A DNA stretch of 14,715 nucleotides from Ignavibacteriaceae bacterium (GCA_023231105.1 JALNWB010000101.1:1-14715); one strand, 5' to 3'. Positions 1 to 8,241 are shown, numbered from the stretch's first letter. The notes: generated by a model not told the origin, from the letters alone. Numbers and translations are program-made.

Positions 1-3000
1 ATCATTTCTTTGTTTAGAAAGAAAATCAAACCGTTCCTTTTCTTCTTCATATTCCGAATAGGCAAGAGGATTGATCATCCCAAGATTTTTTATCTGCTGA
101 TTAAAACTTGCAACTTCTTCCTGGCGGGTTATAAAATCGAACGAATCAAGATCATCAAATGGTTTCAGCGTAAGCGTAAGCGAATATTTTTCTTGAATAT
201 GCTGTTGAAGGTTTTCAATTTTAAAATCAGCTTCCTTTAAAGAGATATCTGCTTGATGAATTGCATTCAAGTCTTCTTCCCGCTCAATGCGGATATTTTT
301 TTGCTGCTGTTCTAAATTTGAAATGTTCGTTCGTACAAGTTTAAATTGCCCATCAATAGCCATTTCTTCGCTTTTCAATAAACCTTGAACTTCATTCAAT
401 TCAAAAAGCTCATCGTTTTTTTCTTCCAAAATTGCATGAAGACTTTGCAGCTCTTCGGTTGCAGAAGCGACATCTTCTTCTCTTTTTTCAATTGATTTGC
501 GAATGGTTTCAACCGATTCTTGTGAACGCTGAAGCGCATTTTCAAAATTTCTTTTTTCGCCGGACATTCGTTCAAGCGTTAGATTTACTTGATTTTGCTG
601 AGTGGAAAGCTGCCTGTAATCATTTTCGCAAGTTGAAAAATCCGTTTCAAGCGAGCGAAGCAGTTCATCTGCTTTTTGTTTTTCTTCAATTTGTTTCCGC
701 AAAACATTTGAAAGAGACTCAAGTTCTTCTTCAAGTTTATTTGCTTGCGTAGCTAACGATTGCATCTCTTGATGAGCTTTTTCCGATTCGTCGTAGGCTT
801 TACCTTTTTCAAATTCAAATTTTTCAATTTGTTTTTCAACGTTGCGCAAATCATTTAAAAGAATTTTCCCGTTTTCGGAAAGAACTTTTAAATTGATCGA
901 GCCGATCTCATTTTCAAGCTGTTCAATTGTCTGTTTAATTTCTGTTAACTGCGTATCGCGCTGGGGAATTTCTTTTTTCAGGTTTTCAAGCAGTTGCTTC
1001 CTGCCGAAAAGCGTGTCGTCAAGTTTAGGAGCAGAACCAGCTTCAATAACTCCTGAGTTGTGAACGAAATCGCCGTTGAGCGTTGCAAAGTTGAAGAGAG
1101 GAAAATGTTTTGAAAGCGCAAAGGCATTGTCAAGTGAATCAATAACCGCCGTGTTCACCAAAAGTTTTTGGAAGAAAGGTTTCCAGCGGGTTTCGGTTTC
1201 AACAAAGGTTTCAGCCCAACCTAAAAAGGAATTTTCTTTTTCAAGTCTTTTACTTTTCCGGGTTAGAAAATAGTTTTCGATTTTTTCGAGAAGAGATTTT
1301 TTTTCACTTTCCGAAAATCCGAAAACATAAAATGATGCTTTGCCGTAATCGTATGTGTTTAAATACTCAATTCCTTTTTTAACATCATCAATGGTTTCAA
1401 CAAGGATATTGTTCAAATTATTTTTTAGTGCGGCTTCAACGGCAAAACGAAATTTATCATTTGCGTTGCCGATGTTAGCAAGAATGTTTTTGTCTTTGGT
1501 TTTCCATTCCGGGTTGGCAATTAATTCTTTCGCTCCTTTTGAGAAACCATCAAGATTGTTGATCAAATTTTGCAGAAAACCGATCTTATCTTTTAAAGCA
1601 TGAATTACCGTTTTGGCTTCCGCTTCTTTTGTGCGGAACTGCGAAAGTTTTTGTTCGAGTTCGTCTTTTTCTTTTTGCTTCTGATTAAAAAAGGAATCCG
1701 CTTCGGCTAATTTTTGTTCAACATCTGTTTTATCTTCCGAAAGTTCGCCGATAAATCCAACAAGTTTAGCGATGGTATCGGTTAACGTTTTAATTCTTAA
1801 ATCGGTTTTGTTTAAAGCGTCGTTCGTCCGCTTTAATGCAGCTTCAACGTTGGCAAGATCATTTTCTTTTGTGGTGATCTCTTTAAATTTATCAAGCAAT
1901 GTTTCCGAATAACTTTTTAACGCAACCCGTTTTTCTTCCAGCGTAGTTTTCTGTTCTTCAACTTGAACGGAAAGCGCTTCGCGTTCATTTTGTTTTGCAA
2001 GAATGGAGGAAGTCGTCTCTTCAATTTTCTCTTTAAACTCTTCAATCTGTTCAAGCGTAATTTCTAATTGAACGGCAAGCTCTTCTTTTTCCTTCGAATA
2101 TTTATCAACGTTCTTCTCTAACGATTTTTTTCTTTCCTCTGCAACCGAAATAGCGCGTTGAACGGAATAAATTTTCTCGGTCTGTTTTGTTATTTCGTTC
2201 CGCTTTGCGGCAAGTTGAGTTTCGATGGAATAAAGTTCTTCTTTAACTTCTTTAATCTTATCATCAAGTTGAGCAAGTTCTGATTCCAATTGAATTTTTT
2301 TTGCAAAAAATTCTTCTTTCTTCAACTTAACTTCTTCTTTGCGGGTTGTGTAAAGCGCAAGTTCGCGTTCGCACAGATCAATTTCAAGTTCGCGCAGTGT
2401 TGTAGAAATTTTGTTGTATTTGTCAGCTTTCTTAGCCTGGCGCTCAAGTGAAGAAACTTTCTTTTCAACTTCGGAAACAATATCGTTCACGCGGGTTAAA
2501 TCGCTTTTAACTTCGTCAAGTTTTTTCAGCGTAAGCCTGCGGCGAAGTTTGTACTTGTTTACGCCTGCGGCTTCTTCAAACATATTGCGGCGTTCTTCAG
2601 CTTTGTTATTAAGAATGGTTTCCACCATTTTTAATTCGATAACGGAATAAGCGTTGGAACCGATTCCCGTATCCATAAAAAGATTGGTAATATCTTTTAA
2701 CCGGCAAAGATTTTTATTAAGAAGATATTCGCTTTCGCCGGAACGGAAAATTCTTCTTGAAATTGTTACTTCAGAATATTCGGTTGGAAGAATGCCTTTA
2801 TTATTTTCAATGGTAAGAGAAACTTCGGACATTCCCATCGGCTTGCGTGTGGCTGTTCCGTTGAAGATAACGTTTTCCATTTTATCGGAACGGAGCGTGC
2901 TGCTTTTCTGCTCTCCCAAACACCAGCGGATCGCATCAACAATATTGGTTTTGCCGCATCCGTTAGGACCAACGATTGCCGTTAATCCTTTATGAAAATG

Positions 3001-3060
3001 TACTTCCGTTTTTTGCGCGAAAGATTTAAAGCCTAATATTTCAAGTTTCTTTAAATACAA
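1..3060 (-). CDS. smc: Chromosome segregation protein SMC (partial, 3' end beyond the left edge)
   Basis: SMC is the ATPase core of bacterial condensin and acts with ScpA/ScpB to compact and segregate the chromosome. The frame stays open for 1020 codons from 3060 to the window edge. The N-terminal head begins LYLKKLEILGFKSFA and has the Walker A loop GPNGCGKTN at residues 31-39; Cys and Thr replace the more usual Ser. A long coiled-coil arm rich in E/K/L follows. The hinge lies at about residues 490-690 and ends in DFVHNSGVIEAGS. The returning coiled coil ends near a segment reading NLGMINPLAYSEYEEEKERF, which normally precedes the C-terminal head, so signature motif, Walker B and D-loop lie outside the window. 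Family length is about 1180 residues. The start is TTG at 3060: no ATG or GTG precedes the conserved N terminus, and AAGGAT lies about 8 bases upstream, inside the end of the preceding gene. The gap to that gene is only 3 bases, so the two are probably cotranscribed and translationally coupled. Family assignment is very secure. Confidence 0.96.
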   Translation of the reverse strand, partial: MYLKKLEILGFKSFAQKTEVHFHKGLTAIVGPNGCGKTNIVDAIRWCLGEQKSSTLRSDKMENVIFNGTATRKPMGMSEVSLTIENNKGILPTEYSEVTISRRIFRSGESEYLLNKNLCRLKDITNLFMDTGIGSNAYSVIELKMVETILNNKAEERRNMFEEAAGVNKYKLRRRLTLKKLDEVKSDLTRVNDIVSEVEKKVSSLERQAKKADKYNKISTTLRELEIDLCERELALYTTRKEEVKLKKEEFFAKKIQLESELAQLDDKIKEVKEELYSIETQLAAKRNEITKQTEKIYSVQRAISVAEERKKSLEKNVDKYSKEKEELAVQLEITLEQIEEFKEKIEETTSSILAKQNEREALSVQVEEQKTTLEEKRVALKSYSETLLDKFKEITTKENDLANVEAALKRTNDALNKTDLRIKTLTDTIAKLVGFIGELSEDKTDVEQKLAEADSFFNQKQKEKDELEQKLSQFRTKEAEAKTVIHALKDKIGFLQNLINNLDGFSKGAKELIANPEWKTKDKNILANIGNANDKFRFAVEAALKNNLNNILVETIDDVKKGIEYLNTYDYGKASFYVFGFSESEKKSLLEKIENYFLTRKSKRLEKENSFLGWAETFVETETRWKPFFQKLLVNTAVIDSLDNAFALSKHFPLFNFATLNGDFVHNSGVIEAGSAPKLDDTLFGRKQLLENLKKEIPQRDTQLTEIKQTIEQLENEIGSINLKVLSENGKILLNDLRNVEKQIEKFEFEKGKAYDESEKAHQEMQSLATQANKLEEELESLSNVLRKQIEEKQKADELLRSLETDFSTCENDYRQLSTQQNQVNLTLERMSGEKRNFENALQRSQESVETIRKSIEKREEDVASATEELQSLHAILEEKNDELFELNEVQGLLKSEEMAIDGQFKLVRTNISNLEQQQKNIRIEREEDLNAIHQADISLKEADFKIENLQQHIQEKYSLTLTLKPFDDLDSFDFITRQEEVASFNQQIKNLGMINPLAYSEYEEEKERFDFLSKQRND

Positions 3061-3063
3061 AAA

Positions 3064-5670
3064 TTATATCCTTGCCAAAAATTCTTTTATACCGAACATA
3101 AGGAAATCAAAAGTTGCGCTCGTTGTCTGCATATAGATCAAAAAGATGCCCGAAACACCGACGAGAAAAACGATTGAATAGAAATATACTTTCCCCGGCG
3201 AGACATCATAAATAACATAAATGCCTTTTATTAACCGGTAAATAGTCAACACGCAGACCAGTAAAAGAATGATATAGATATAGAGATTAATTGCATCCAT
3301 TGCAAGTAAACGGTAAAGAATTATTGCTCCCGGGATCAACAAAACAAAAGGGAGAAACGACCATACCACTGTGTAATATGCGTTGGAAAGGAAGATTTTG
3401 TTCATCACAAAAAATGAAAAGAATTTCACCAACAAAGAAATGAACAGCAGTTTAACAAAGACAATTACCGTTAAACTAACTATTGCCTGCACCGGATGCC
3501 ACGAAAGATAACTCATCGCTGAACTAAGATTTTCACTTCCGAAAGAGAGAATAAACCGTTCGAAAAGAATTTTATCTTTAAAGAAAAAGAAAAGACTTGC
3601 CGTTAAAGACCCGATAATTGCCGAAATAATGAATGCCAAAATAGTCGTATGCACACCGGAGATTACCCGCAAATCCCTGATATCGGCGAAAAAATTATAT
3701 GGACGAAGCAGTGCGCGCGAAGTATCTTCTCTAAATTTTCTGCCTGAGTTAATTAAAAATCCTGTTAACAGTGCAAGCAGCAATCCGCTGATAATAAAAG
3801 CCATCGGTGACTGATCTTTTTTTAGACCGATGGGAACGGTTACCTGTTCGAGGTTGTGAAGTTTGGCGTAAAGAACTTTATAACCGGGGCGATTGGTATT
3901 TCTGTCTTCGTTGCAGATTCCAAGTGTCAGAATTTTTTCATTGTTGTATTGCGAAAGTACCGAATGATAATCGCAGCGGTAATCGAACATCGAATTAATA
4001 AAATATCCTGCGTTCTCATTCTCTTCAGAATAAGAAAGAAGATCGCTGAAAAATTTTGCCTGCGCTTCAAACGTGGATTTATTTGTATATCCGCTCGATC
4101 TTCCTTGCGTTACCATGTAAGTCGCTTCGCTTAGAAAAACTTTTCCTTTTCCCAATTCGTCTTGAAGCGGTTTATACATTGTATTAAGCTCCGAAAGAGA
4201 AGTTGCGAATAACTCGATTCCGTAGAAATCCAGCTTCGGAATTTCACGAAAATGCCCAGCAACAAATGAAGCATAAACAGGTTTGGAAATAATTTTTTTT
4301 ATCTCTTCCGCTTGAGTTTCTAAATAAAAAGTATGGCTGGGGGAATTTGGTAAAAATCCGCCGCCCAACCCAACGGCAGCTACCGCACTGTAATTGCCGT
4401 AAGCGGAAAGAAATCTTTTTAAATAATTAGTTGAAAGAGAAACGAAATTTTGATCTTCAACTAAACTTTCCGGAAGCGAAGAAACCGGAGACTCAACAAA
4501 TGCAAGCAGACCAAGTTCGCTGCACAAAGCGAGCAAATAAGGATGCGGCGCCTGTTTTGGAAAACGGACGGCATTGAAACCTAAATCTTTAATTTGCGTA
4601 AGATCATTTTTCATCTGCTCATACGTAAACATGGGTCCGTAACTTTTATTGGAAGCAAAATAAGTCACCCCATTCAATTGAAATTTCTCTCCGTTTAAAT
4701 AAGGAGAATCTTTTTGAATCGAAAAATTATAAAATGAAACCGGTTGTTTAATTTCATCAATTACATTTCCGTTCTGTAAAATTTGAGCAGTGATAACGTA
4801 AGCATTGGGAGTGTTGCAATTCCACAGTATTAAATTTGAAGCTTCGAACGACTGAGAAAGAATTTTTTCTTTTCCTTTTCGCAACTGAATTTGATCACTT
4901 ACGGAACCATTTGAAGAAAAATCGTTTCGATTTTGTACGGAGAATTTCACTTCAAAATTTTCATTTGATGTTGAATCACTTTTACCGCGAAATTCGTGAT
5001 TTGCAAAATTTGCAGATACAAAAACTTTTGCCCGTGAAGAATTTGGAACAACTTCGTAATGAAAGTTGAACCTGGAAATATGAATGTTTGGAACAAACTT
5101 CAAATAAACGTCTCTGAAAATTCCACCAAATCTTTCCGGGGCTAAAAATTCATTTTTGTAAGGAATGGTGTGTGTGGCGTCAAGTTTGGAGTTTACTTTT
5201 ACCGTTAGGACGTTTTTCTTGTCGCTTTTCAATAAATCTTTCGGAAGCAAAACCGAAAACGGGAATTCTCCGCCAGGATGCAAATAAATAACCGAATTAT
5301 TAATCGATATTTCCGCAGTGTAGCTTACACCCAGAAAATGAAGCTCAAAATTGTTGTCTTGAAGATCAGATTTTGAAAGTTCGAAGTATTTTTCATATAC
5401 AACTTCGGCATTTCCCTCAAAAAGAGAAGGAACGCCAACTGCGGTTTTCTTTTTTTCTTCATCTTTACTGTTATAAACTTTCCAAAGACCATCCAAAAGC
5501 ATGGTTTTCCGGATAGACGAACTTTCGATAAAATTTAATCCACCTCCGGCGGATTTTTCGGTAACGGAATAATGCGGAAGTTCTTTAAAAACAATTTGCG
5601 GTTGAATAATTTTCGAGATGAAAAGCAACAAAAGAATTGTAAAGAGCGTGAAATTTTTGTGCAGAGCCAT
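3064..5670 (-). CDS. Glycoside hydrolase family 2-like protein with six C-terminal membrane segments; probable pseudoenzyme
   Basis: 868 residues from the ATG at 5670. A TTG three codons upstream (5679) is also in frame, but it sits only 3 bases after the AAAGGA box, so ATG is preferred. Residues 1-25 form a signal peptide or N-terminal anchor. A GH2 sugar-binding jelly roll follows (LLDGLWKVYN near 60, GGIFR at 182-186), then an Ig-like domain to about 315, then a TIM barrel from about 320 to 610 (YLNGEKFQLNGVTYF, GFNAVR at 364-369, a GLLAFVE strand). In active GH2 enzymes the acid/base sits in an Asn-Glu pair after strand 4; here that place reads GLGGGF, with Gly437-Gly438. A nucleophile-like Glu is present in FLSEATY (E515). 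Six hydrophobic segments follow at about 622-640, 674-697, 726-755, 766-786, 794-814 and 827-847, resembling a Yip1-type membrane domain. The domain assignment is seen in the sequence. Loss of hydrolase activity is inferred, and a role in carbohydrate binding or envelope sensing is only a guess. It is the first gene of a likely operon with smc. Confidence 0.85.
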   Translation of the reverse strand: MALHKNFTLFTILLLLFISKIIQPQIVFKELPHYSVTEKSAGGGLNFIESSSIRKTMLLDGLWKVYNSKDEEKKKTAVGVPSLFEGNAEVVYEKYFELSKSDLQDNNFELHFLGVSYTAEISINNSVIYLHPGGEFPFSVLLPKDLLKSDKKNVLTVKVNSKLDATHTIPYKNEFLAPERFGGIFRDVYLKFVPNIHISRFNFHYEVVPNSSRAKVFVSANFANHEFRGKSDSTSNENFEVKFSVQNRNDFSSNGSVSDQIQLRKGKEKILSQSFEASNLILWNCNTPNAYVITAQILQNGNVIDEIKQPVSFYNFSIQKDSPYLNGEKFQLNGVTYFASNKSYGPMFTYEQMKNDLTQIKDLGFNAVRFPKQAPHPYLLALCSELGLLAFVESPVSSLPESLVEDQNFVSLSTNYLKRFLSAYGNYSAVAAVGLGGGFLPNSPSHTFYLETQAEEIKKIISKPVYASFVAGHFREIPKLDFYGIELFATSLSELNTMYKPLQDELGKGKVFLSEATYMVTQGRSSGYTNKSTFEAQAKFFSDLLSYSEENENAGYFINSMFDYRCDYHSVLSQYNNEKILTLGICNEDRNTNRPGYKVLYAKLHNLEQVTVPIGLKKDQSPMAFIISGLLLALLTGFLINSGRKFREDTSRALLRPYNFFADIRDLRVISGVHTTILAFIISAIIGSLTASLFFFFKDKILFERFILSFGSENLSSAMSYLSWHPVQAIVSLTVIVFVKLLFISLLVKFFSFFVMNKIFLSNAYYTVVWSFLPFVLLIPGAIILYRLLAMDAINLYIYIILLLVCVLTIYRLIKGIYVIYDVSPGKVYFYSIVFLVGVSGIFLIYMQTTSATFDFLMFGIKEFLARI

Positions 5671-5709
5671 CAAAAGCAATAATCCTTTAAATAATCATAA
5701 TCGGAGATG

Positions 5710-5741
5710 TAAATATACGATTTAAAGGGGGGGGAAATCAA
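5710..5741 (-). promoter_or_regulatory. Candidate promoter for the GH2-like/smc operon, with an 8-G tract in the spacer
   Basis: On the minus strand TTGATT (5741-5736) is followed by an 18-base spacer and TATATTTA (5717-5710), one base off the Bacteroidetes -7 consensus TAnnTTTG. The spacer contains eight consecutive C on the coding strand (G at 5727-5734). A start point near 5703 would leave a leader of about 30 bases that includes AAAGGA. No other comparable box was found between 5671 and 5860, a stretch in which I see nothing else. Predicted from pattern only. Confidence 0.45.
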
Positions 5742-5860
5742 TATAAAATTGGGCTTCTTTTTACTTCTTTGTTTAGCTGATTTCCTTAATCTGTTCATTT
5801 GTAAAGACTTAACAAAGAATTTGGCTTAAATCAACTAAAATTGATCCCCAAAAGAAAAGT

Positions 5861-5891
5861 TTGACAACGAAAGGTGAAATCTCTATATTTG
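5861..5891 (+). promoter_or_regulatory. Promoter of rpsT
   Basis: TTGACA at 5861-5866, a 17-base spacer, then TATATTTG at 5884-5891, an exact match to the Bacteroidetes-type TAnnTTTG -7 element. The start point would fall near 5896, giving a leader of about 30 bases that contains AAGG five bases before the rpsT ATG. This is the best formed promoter in the window. Confidence 0.7.
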
Positions 5892-5927
5892 AAGCGAAAT
5901 TTTAATGAATTATTAAAAAAGGTCGTA

Positions 5928-6209
5928 ATGGCAAATCATAAGTCCGCAAAGAAAAGAATAAAAGTGACTGAAAGAAGAAGAGTGGAAAACAAAACTTCTC
6001 TTTCAAAATTAAAAACGCTAACGAAAAAAGCGTTAGGAATGTCAGAAAAAGAAGAAATTGAAAAAGCTTACAAAGAAGCCGTTGCTTATACCGATAAAGT
6101 ATCAGCAAAGGGGAGAATCCACAAAAACACCGCAGCCAGAAGAAAAGCCGCTTTAACGAAACATTTCAATTCTGTTGTATCCGCACCAAAAGTTGAAACA
6201 AAAGAATAA
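5928..6209 (+). CDS. rpsT: 30S ribosomal protein bS20
   Basis: A 93-residue, Lys/Arg-rich protein beginning MANHKSAKKRIKVTERR, the hallmark N terminus of bS20, which binds the 5' domain and helix 44 region of 16S rRNA in the small subunit. Helical basic segments and the conserved HKNTAARRKAAL motif follow, and a short acidic tail ends in VETKE. An in-frame TTG at 5874 would add 18 residues unlike any S20 and lies upstream of the predicted -7 box, so the ATG at 5928, with AAGG five bases before it, is the start. It is transcribed alone from its own promoter and closed by a hairpin terminator. Confidence 0.97.
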   Translation: MANHKSAKKRIKVTERRRVENKTSLSKLKTLTKKALGMSEKEEIEKAYKEAVAYTDKVSAKGRIHKNTAARRKAALTKHFNSVVSAPKVETKE

Positions 6210-6221
6210 AGTTTTTAGATG

Positions 6222-6259
6222 AAAATCCCGAGGTAAAGTTTGTTACTGCGGGATTTTTT
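6222..6259 (+). terminator. Hairpin terminator after rpsT, probably bidirectional
   Basis: AAAATCCCG (6222-6230) pairs perfectly with CGGGATTTT (6249-6257), and the T run continues to 6259. The 18-base loop can form a further short stem (GTAA with TTAC). It lies 13 bases after the rpsT stop. Read on the minus strand it is followed by a shorter T run (TTTTC), so it could also end transcription of the convergent GlmU-like gene, whose stop is at 6267. Confidence 0.8.
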
Positions 6260-6266
6260 CAATTCT

Positions 6267-7766
6267 TTATAAATTCTCTATCGCATCAATTCCCGAAGGC
6301 ATTGGAAGGAAGAACCTGATTCTCTGAATTTCTCCGTTCCGTTTAACAAGTTTATTGATTTTCTTTTTGATCAATACGCTGTGTTCTATAAAAATGTCGT
6401 CTTCGATTGTACACCCGAAAATATAACTTGTTCCTTTGATAAGCACATGTTTGCCGATGCGCAACGGAAAAGCATCGCTTCCGGTCATGTTAACACTTGA
6501 TTCAATTTTTGTGTTTTCGCCTATTTCAATATTCCCTTTAATAATATCGCCCCAGAGAATTTCAACGCCATCGCCAATCACAAATTTTTGATGCATGAAT
6601 GTAGAAAGGTGAACATTCTCCCACACGTGAACATTTTTACCGAAGATGACATTTCCATCCACAAAAACATTCTTCTTCAATTCTAAATTATAATTGAGCT
6701 GAACTCCTTTGCCGATATAAACGCCTTTCCCGATCCGGATATCAAGCGGAGTTCCGGCTTTGTCCAATTCTAAAATATGGTCAACAACCGACTCATCAAT
6801 AAAGAAATCTTCATTATCATCTATCTCGATAATATTCTTCAACTTGTCATAGACTTTTTTCCGAAAAATGTTTTCCATTTCTTTTAAAACAGATTTATCA
6901 TTAAAACCCATCACAACATTATGGTCGTCGGGACTAATTGCCGAAACGGAGTAACCCGATTTATTAAACAAAGCAATTAGATCGGTTATGTAAATTTCAT
7001 TTTGAACGTTTTCGCTGCTCAGGTTTTTGATTTCTGAGACGAGTTTTTTAAAATCGAAAGCATAAACACCGGAATTAAATTCCCGGTTTTCGATAAGTTC
7101 TTGTTTAGTGTAGGAAAAAGTTCTTCCCTTATATTTTAAGAGATACGGCTTGTCGTCCGGCAGTGAAAGAATATCTTTGTGTTCTTTAATTTCAATAACT
7201 CTTCCGCAATCGCTCCCGCAAGGATTTCCTTTAACATCTTTTTCTTTTGCCCGGATAATTCTTCCGTAAGAGTTATCTGCCGGATTACCTTCATAAATTC
7301 CGGTAAGCACCATCATGTCGGATTTCGATTTAAGAAATTCATCACGGAACATGGCAACGGTTTCTTTATTGATAAGTCCCATATCCCCCGGGAACAAAAA
7401 CACACTTCCGTTAAATTTTTTCGCTTCAATTTTTTCAAGTGCAACTTGTACGGCGTGTCCGGTTCCTTTTTGTTCTGCCTGGTAAGCGAAAAGCGTTTGC
7501 GGACGTTTGCCGATAACCGACATAACATCCATCGCTTTTATTCCTACAACCAAAATTGAATTAACGGAAGGAATACCTTGGTTTGATGCATTGAAAACGC
7601 GCTCGACGGTTGGAGTGCCCCAAATTGCGTGAAGCATTTTTGAACGGTGTGATTTTATTCTTTTACCGTGCCCCGCCGCTAAAATAATTGAGACTTCTTT
7701 TGTCTTGTAATTAAATTCGGAAGAGAGTTCTTCCGCTTTTTGATAAATTTCTTCTTGTGCCGTCAA
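6267..7766 (-). CDS. GlmU-like nucleotidyltransferase with left-handed beta-helix tail
   Basis: 499 residues. The N-terminal Rossmann-type nucleotidyltransferase domain follows GlmU: LAAGHGKRIKS at 29-39, the SKMLH lysine (K43; family PKxLH), the uracil-binding YQAEQKGTGHAVQVA stretch (95-109), the metal-site Asp in PGDMGL (D128), EFNSGVYAFD (229-238) and NEIYITDLI near 256. From about 340 the protein has hexapeptide-type repeats of a left-handed beta helix (IGKGVYIGKG, VIFGKNVHVWENV, IEIGENTKIE, LRIGKHVLIKG). The NYDG motif and other acetyltransferase active-site motifs of bifunctional GlmU are not apparent, so the likely activity is UTP-dependent uridylylation of a sugar 1-phosphate, perhaps GlcNAc-1-P. 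An insertion at about 172-228 holds a Cys pair (NPCGSDCG). The start is TTG at 7766: GAGG lies seven bases upstream, an in-frame TGA just before it excludes a longer protein, and no ATG occurs before the catalytic loop. Substrate is not certain. Confidence 0.85.
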   Translation of the reverse strand: MTAQEEIYQKAEELSSEFNYKTKEVSIILAAGHGKRIKSHRSKMLHAIWGTPTVERVFNASNQGIPSVNSILVVGIKAMDVMSVIGKRPQTLFAYQAEQKGTGHAVQVALEKIEAKKFNGSVFLFPGDMGLINKETVAMFRDEFLKSKSDMMVLTGIYEGNPADNSYGRIIRAKEKDVKGNPCGSDCGRVIEIKEHKDILSLPDDKPYLLKYKGRTFSYTKQELIENREFNSGVYAFDFKKLVSEIKNLSSENVQNEIYITDLIALFNKSGYSVSAISPDDHNVVMGFNDKSVLKEMENIFRKKVYDKLKNIIEIDDNEDFFIDESVVDHILELDKAGTPLDIRIGKGVYIGKGVQLNYNLELKKNVFVDGNVIFGKNVHVWENVHLSTFMHQKFVIGDGVEILWGDIIKGNIEIGENTKIESSVNMTGSDAFPLRIGKHVLIKGTSYIFGCTIEDDIFIEHSVLIKKKINKLVKRNGEIQRIRFFLPMPSGIDAIENL

Positions 7767-7804
7767 AATGAAACCTCATTAGTGAGTAGAAAATAGTTAA
7801 GCGC

Positions 7805-7878
7805 ATGGATGAATGAAAATGAATGGATGAATGTTTTTCATTCAGTCATGCAACCATGCAATCATTCATTCGATGATT
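7805..7878. repeat. ATGA-rich inverted repeat in the 7767-8041 gap
   Basis: The left side is built of GGATGAATG/AATGAATGG words and the right side of their complements (CATTCAGTCATG, ATCATTCATTCGATGATT). The central hairpin is ATGGATGAATG (7823-7833), loop TTTTT, and CATTCAGTCAT (7839-7849), with one mismatch and one G-T pair; longer arms pair less well. Farther right, CTGGTTTACCAG (7894-7905) is a short quasi-palindrome. A 61-codon open frame across here (7809-7994) consists largely of the repeat and has no ribosome binding site, so I do not call it a gene. I see nothing else in this gap apart from the weak promoter before 8042. Confidence 0.6.
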
Positions 7879-8002
7879 ACAAATTATTTGGTTCTGGTTT
7901 ACCAGGTTATGTTATGGGAAATCAAATAAATAACTGTACAAAAATTAGTCAAGTAGAACAGGTTTTGCAACTTTCTCTTTTAAACTGTAGTTGATGTTCT
8001 GA

Positions 8003-8010
8003 TATTTTTG
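8003..8010 (+). promoter_or_regulatory. Possible -7 box upstream of the PspC-domain gene
   Basis: TATTTTTG matches TAnnTTTG and lies 32 bases before the ATG at 8042. No convincing TTG-type -33 element occurs 17-20 bases upstream, so this remains weak. Confidence 0.35.
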
Positions 8011-8041
8011 AAATAACTTTCGATTAACAAAAGGAAAATTT

Positions 8042-8236
8042 ATGGCAGCGTTAAAAAAATCAAGAAATAAAATGATTGCCGGAGTCTGCGGTGGTCTTGC
8101 AGAATGGCTTGGATGGGATCCGACAATTGTGCGGATTGGGTACGTGCTCATCTCTATTTTTAGCATTGCATTTCCGGGAATACTCGTTTACATCATTCTT
8201 TGGGTTGTAATGCCCGCACCGGATAGTGACGAATAA
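8042..8236 (+). CDS. PspC-domain small membrane protein
   Basis: 64 residues that consist almost only of a PspC domain: a basic N terminus (LKKSRNKM), the signature IAGVCGGLAEWLGWDPTIVRIGYVL at about residues 12-36, then a hydrophobic membrane segment (about 34-58) and a short acidic tail. PspC proteins are inner-membrane components or sensors of phage-shock type envelope stress responses. No pspA, pspB or regulator lies next to it, so its role here cannot be given more closely. AAGGA stands seven bases before the ATG. It is a single-gene unit between two minus-strand genes. Confidence 0.9.
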   Translation: MAALKKSRNKMIAGVCGGLAEWLGWDPTIVRIGYVLISIFSIAFPGILVYIILWVVMPAPDSDE

Positions 8237-8241
8237 AAAGT

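Noticed and set aside
10..2995. Several plus-strand open frames of 60-115 codons
   Set aside because: They are antisense to smc, whose minus-strand frame is open without a stop over the full 3060 bases and matches the family throughout. The plus-strand peptides show no domain or start signals.
3064..5670. Naming the GH2-like protein lacZ or beta-glucuronidase
   Set aside because: The acid/base Asn-Glu pair is missing and the protein has a membrane domain, so an enzyme name is not supported.
5874..5927. Longer N terminus for bS20, anmK, queD and queE from upstream in-frame starts
   Set aside because: The extra residues do not fit the families. For rpsT, anmK and queE the extensions cross the predicted -7 boxes, and for queD the extension lies within queE.
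7809..7994. Small plus-strand open frame in the gap before the PspC gene
   Set aside because: It consists largely of the ATGA-rich inverted repeat, has no ribosome binding site and resembles no protein.
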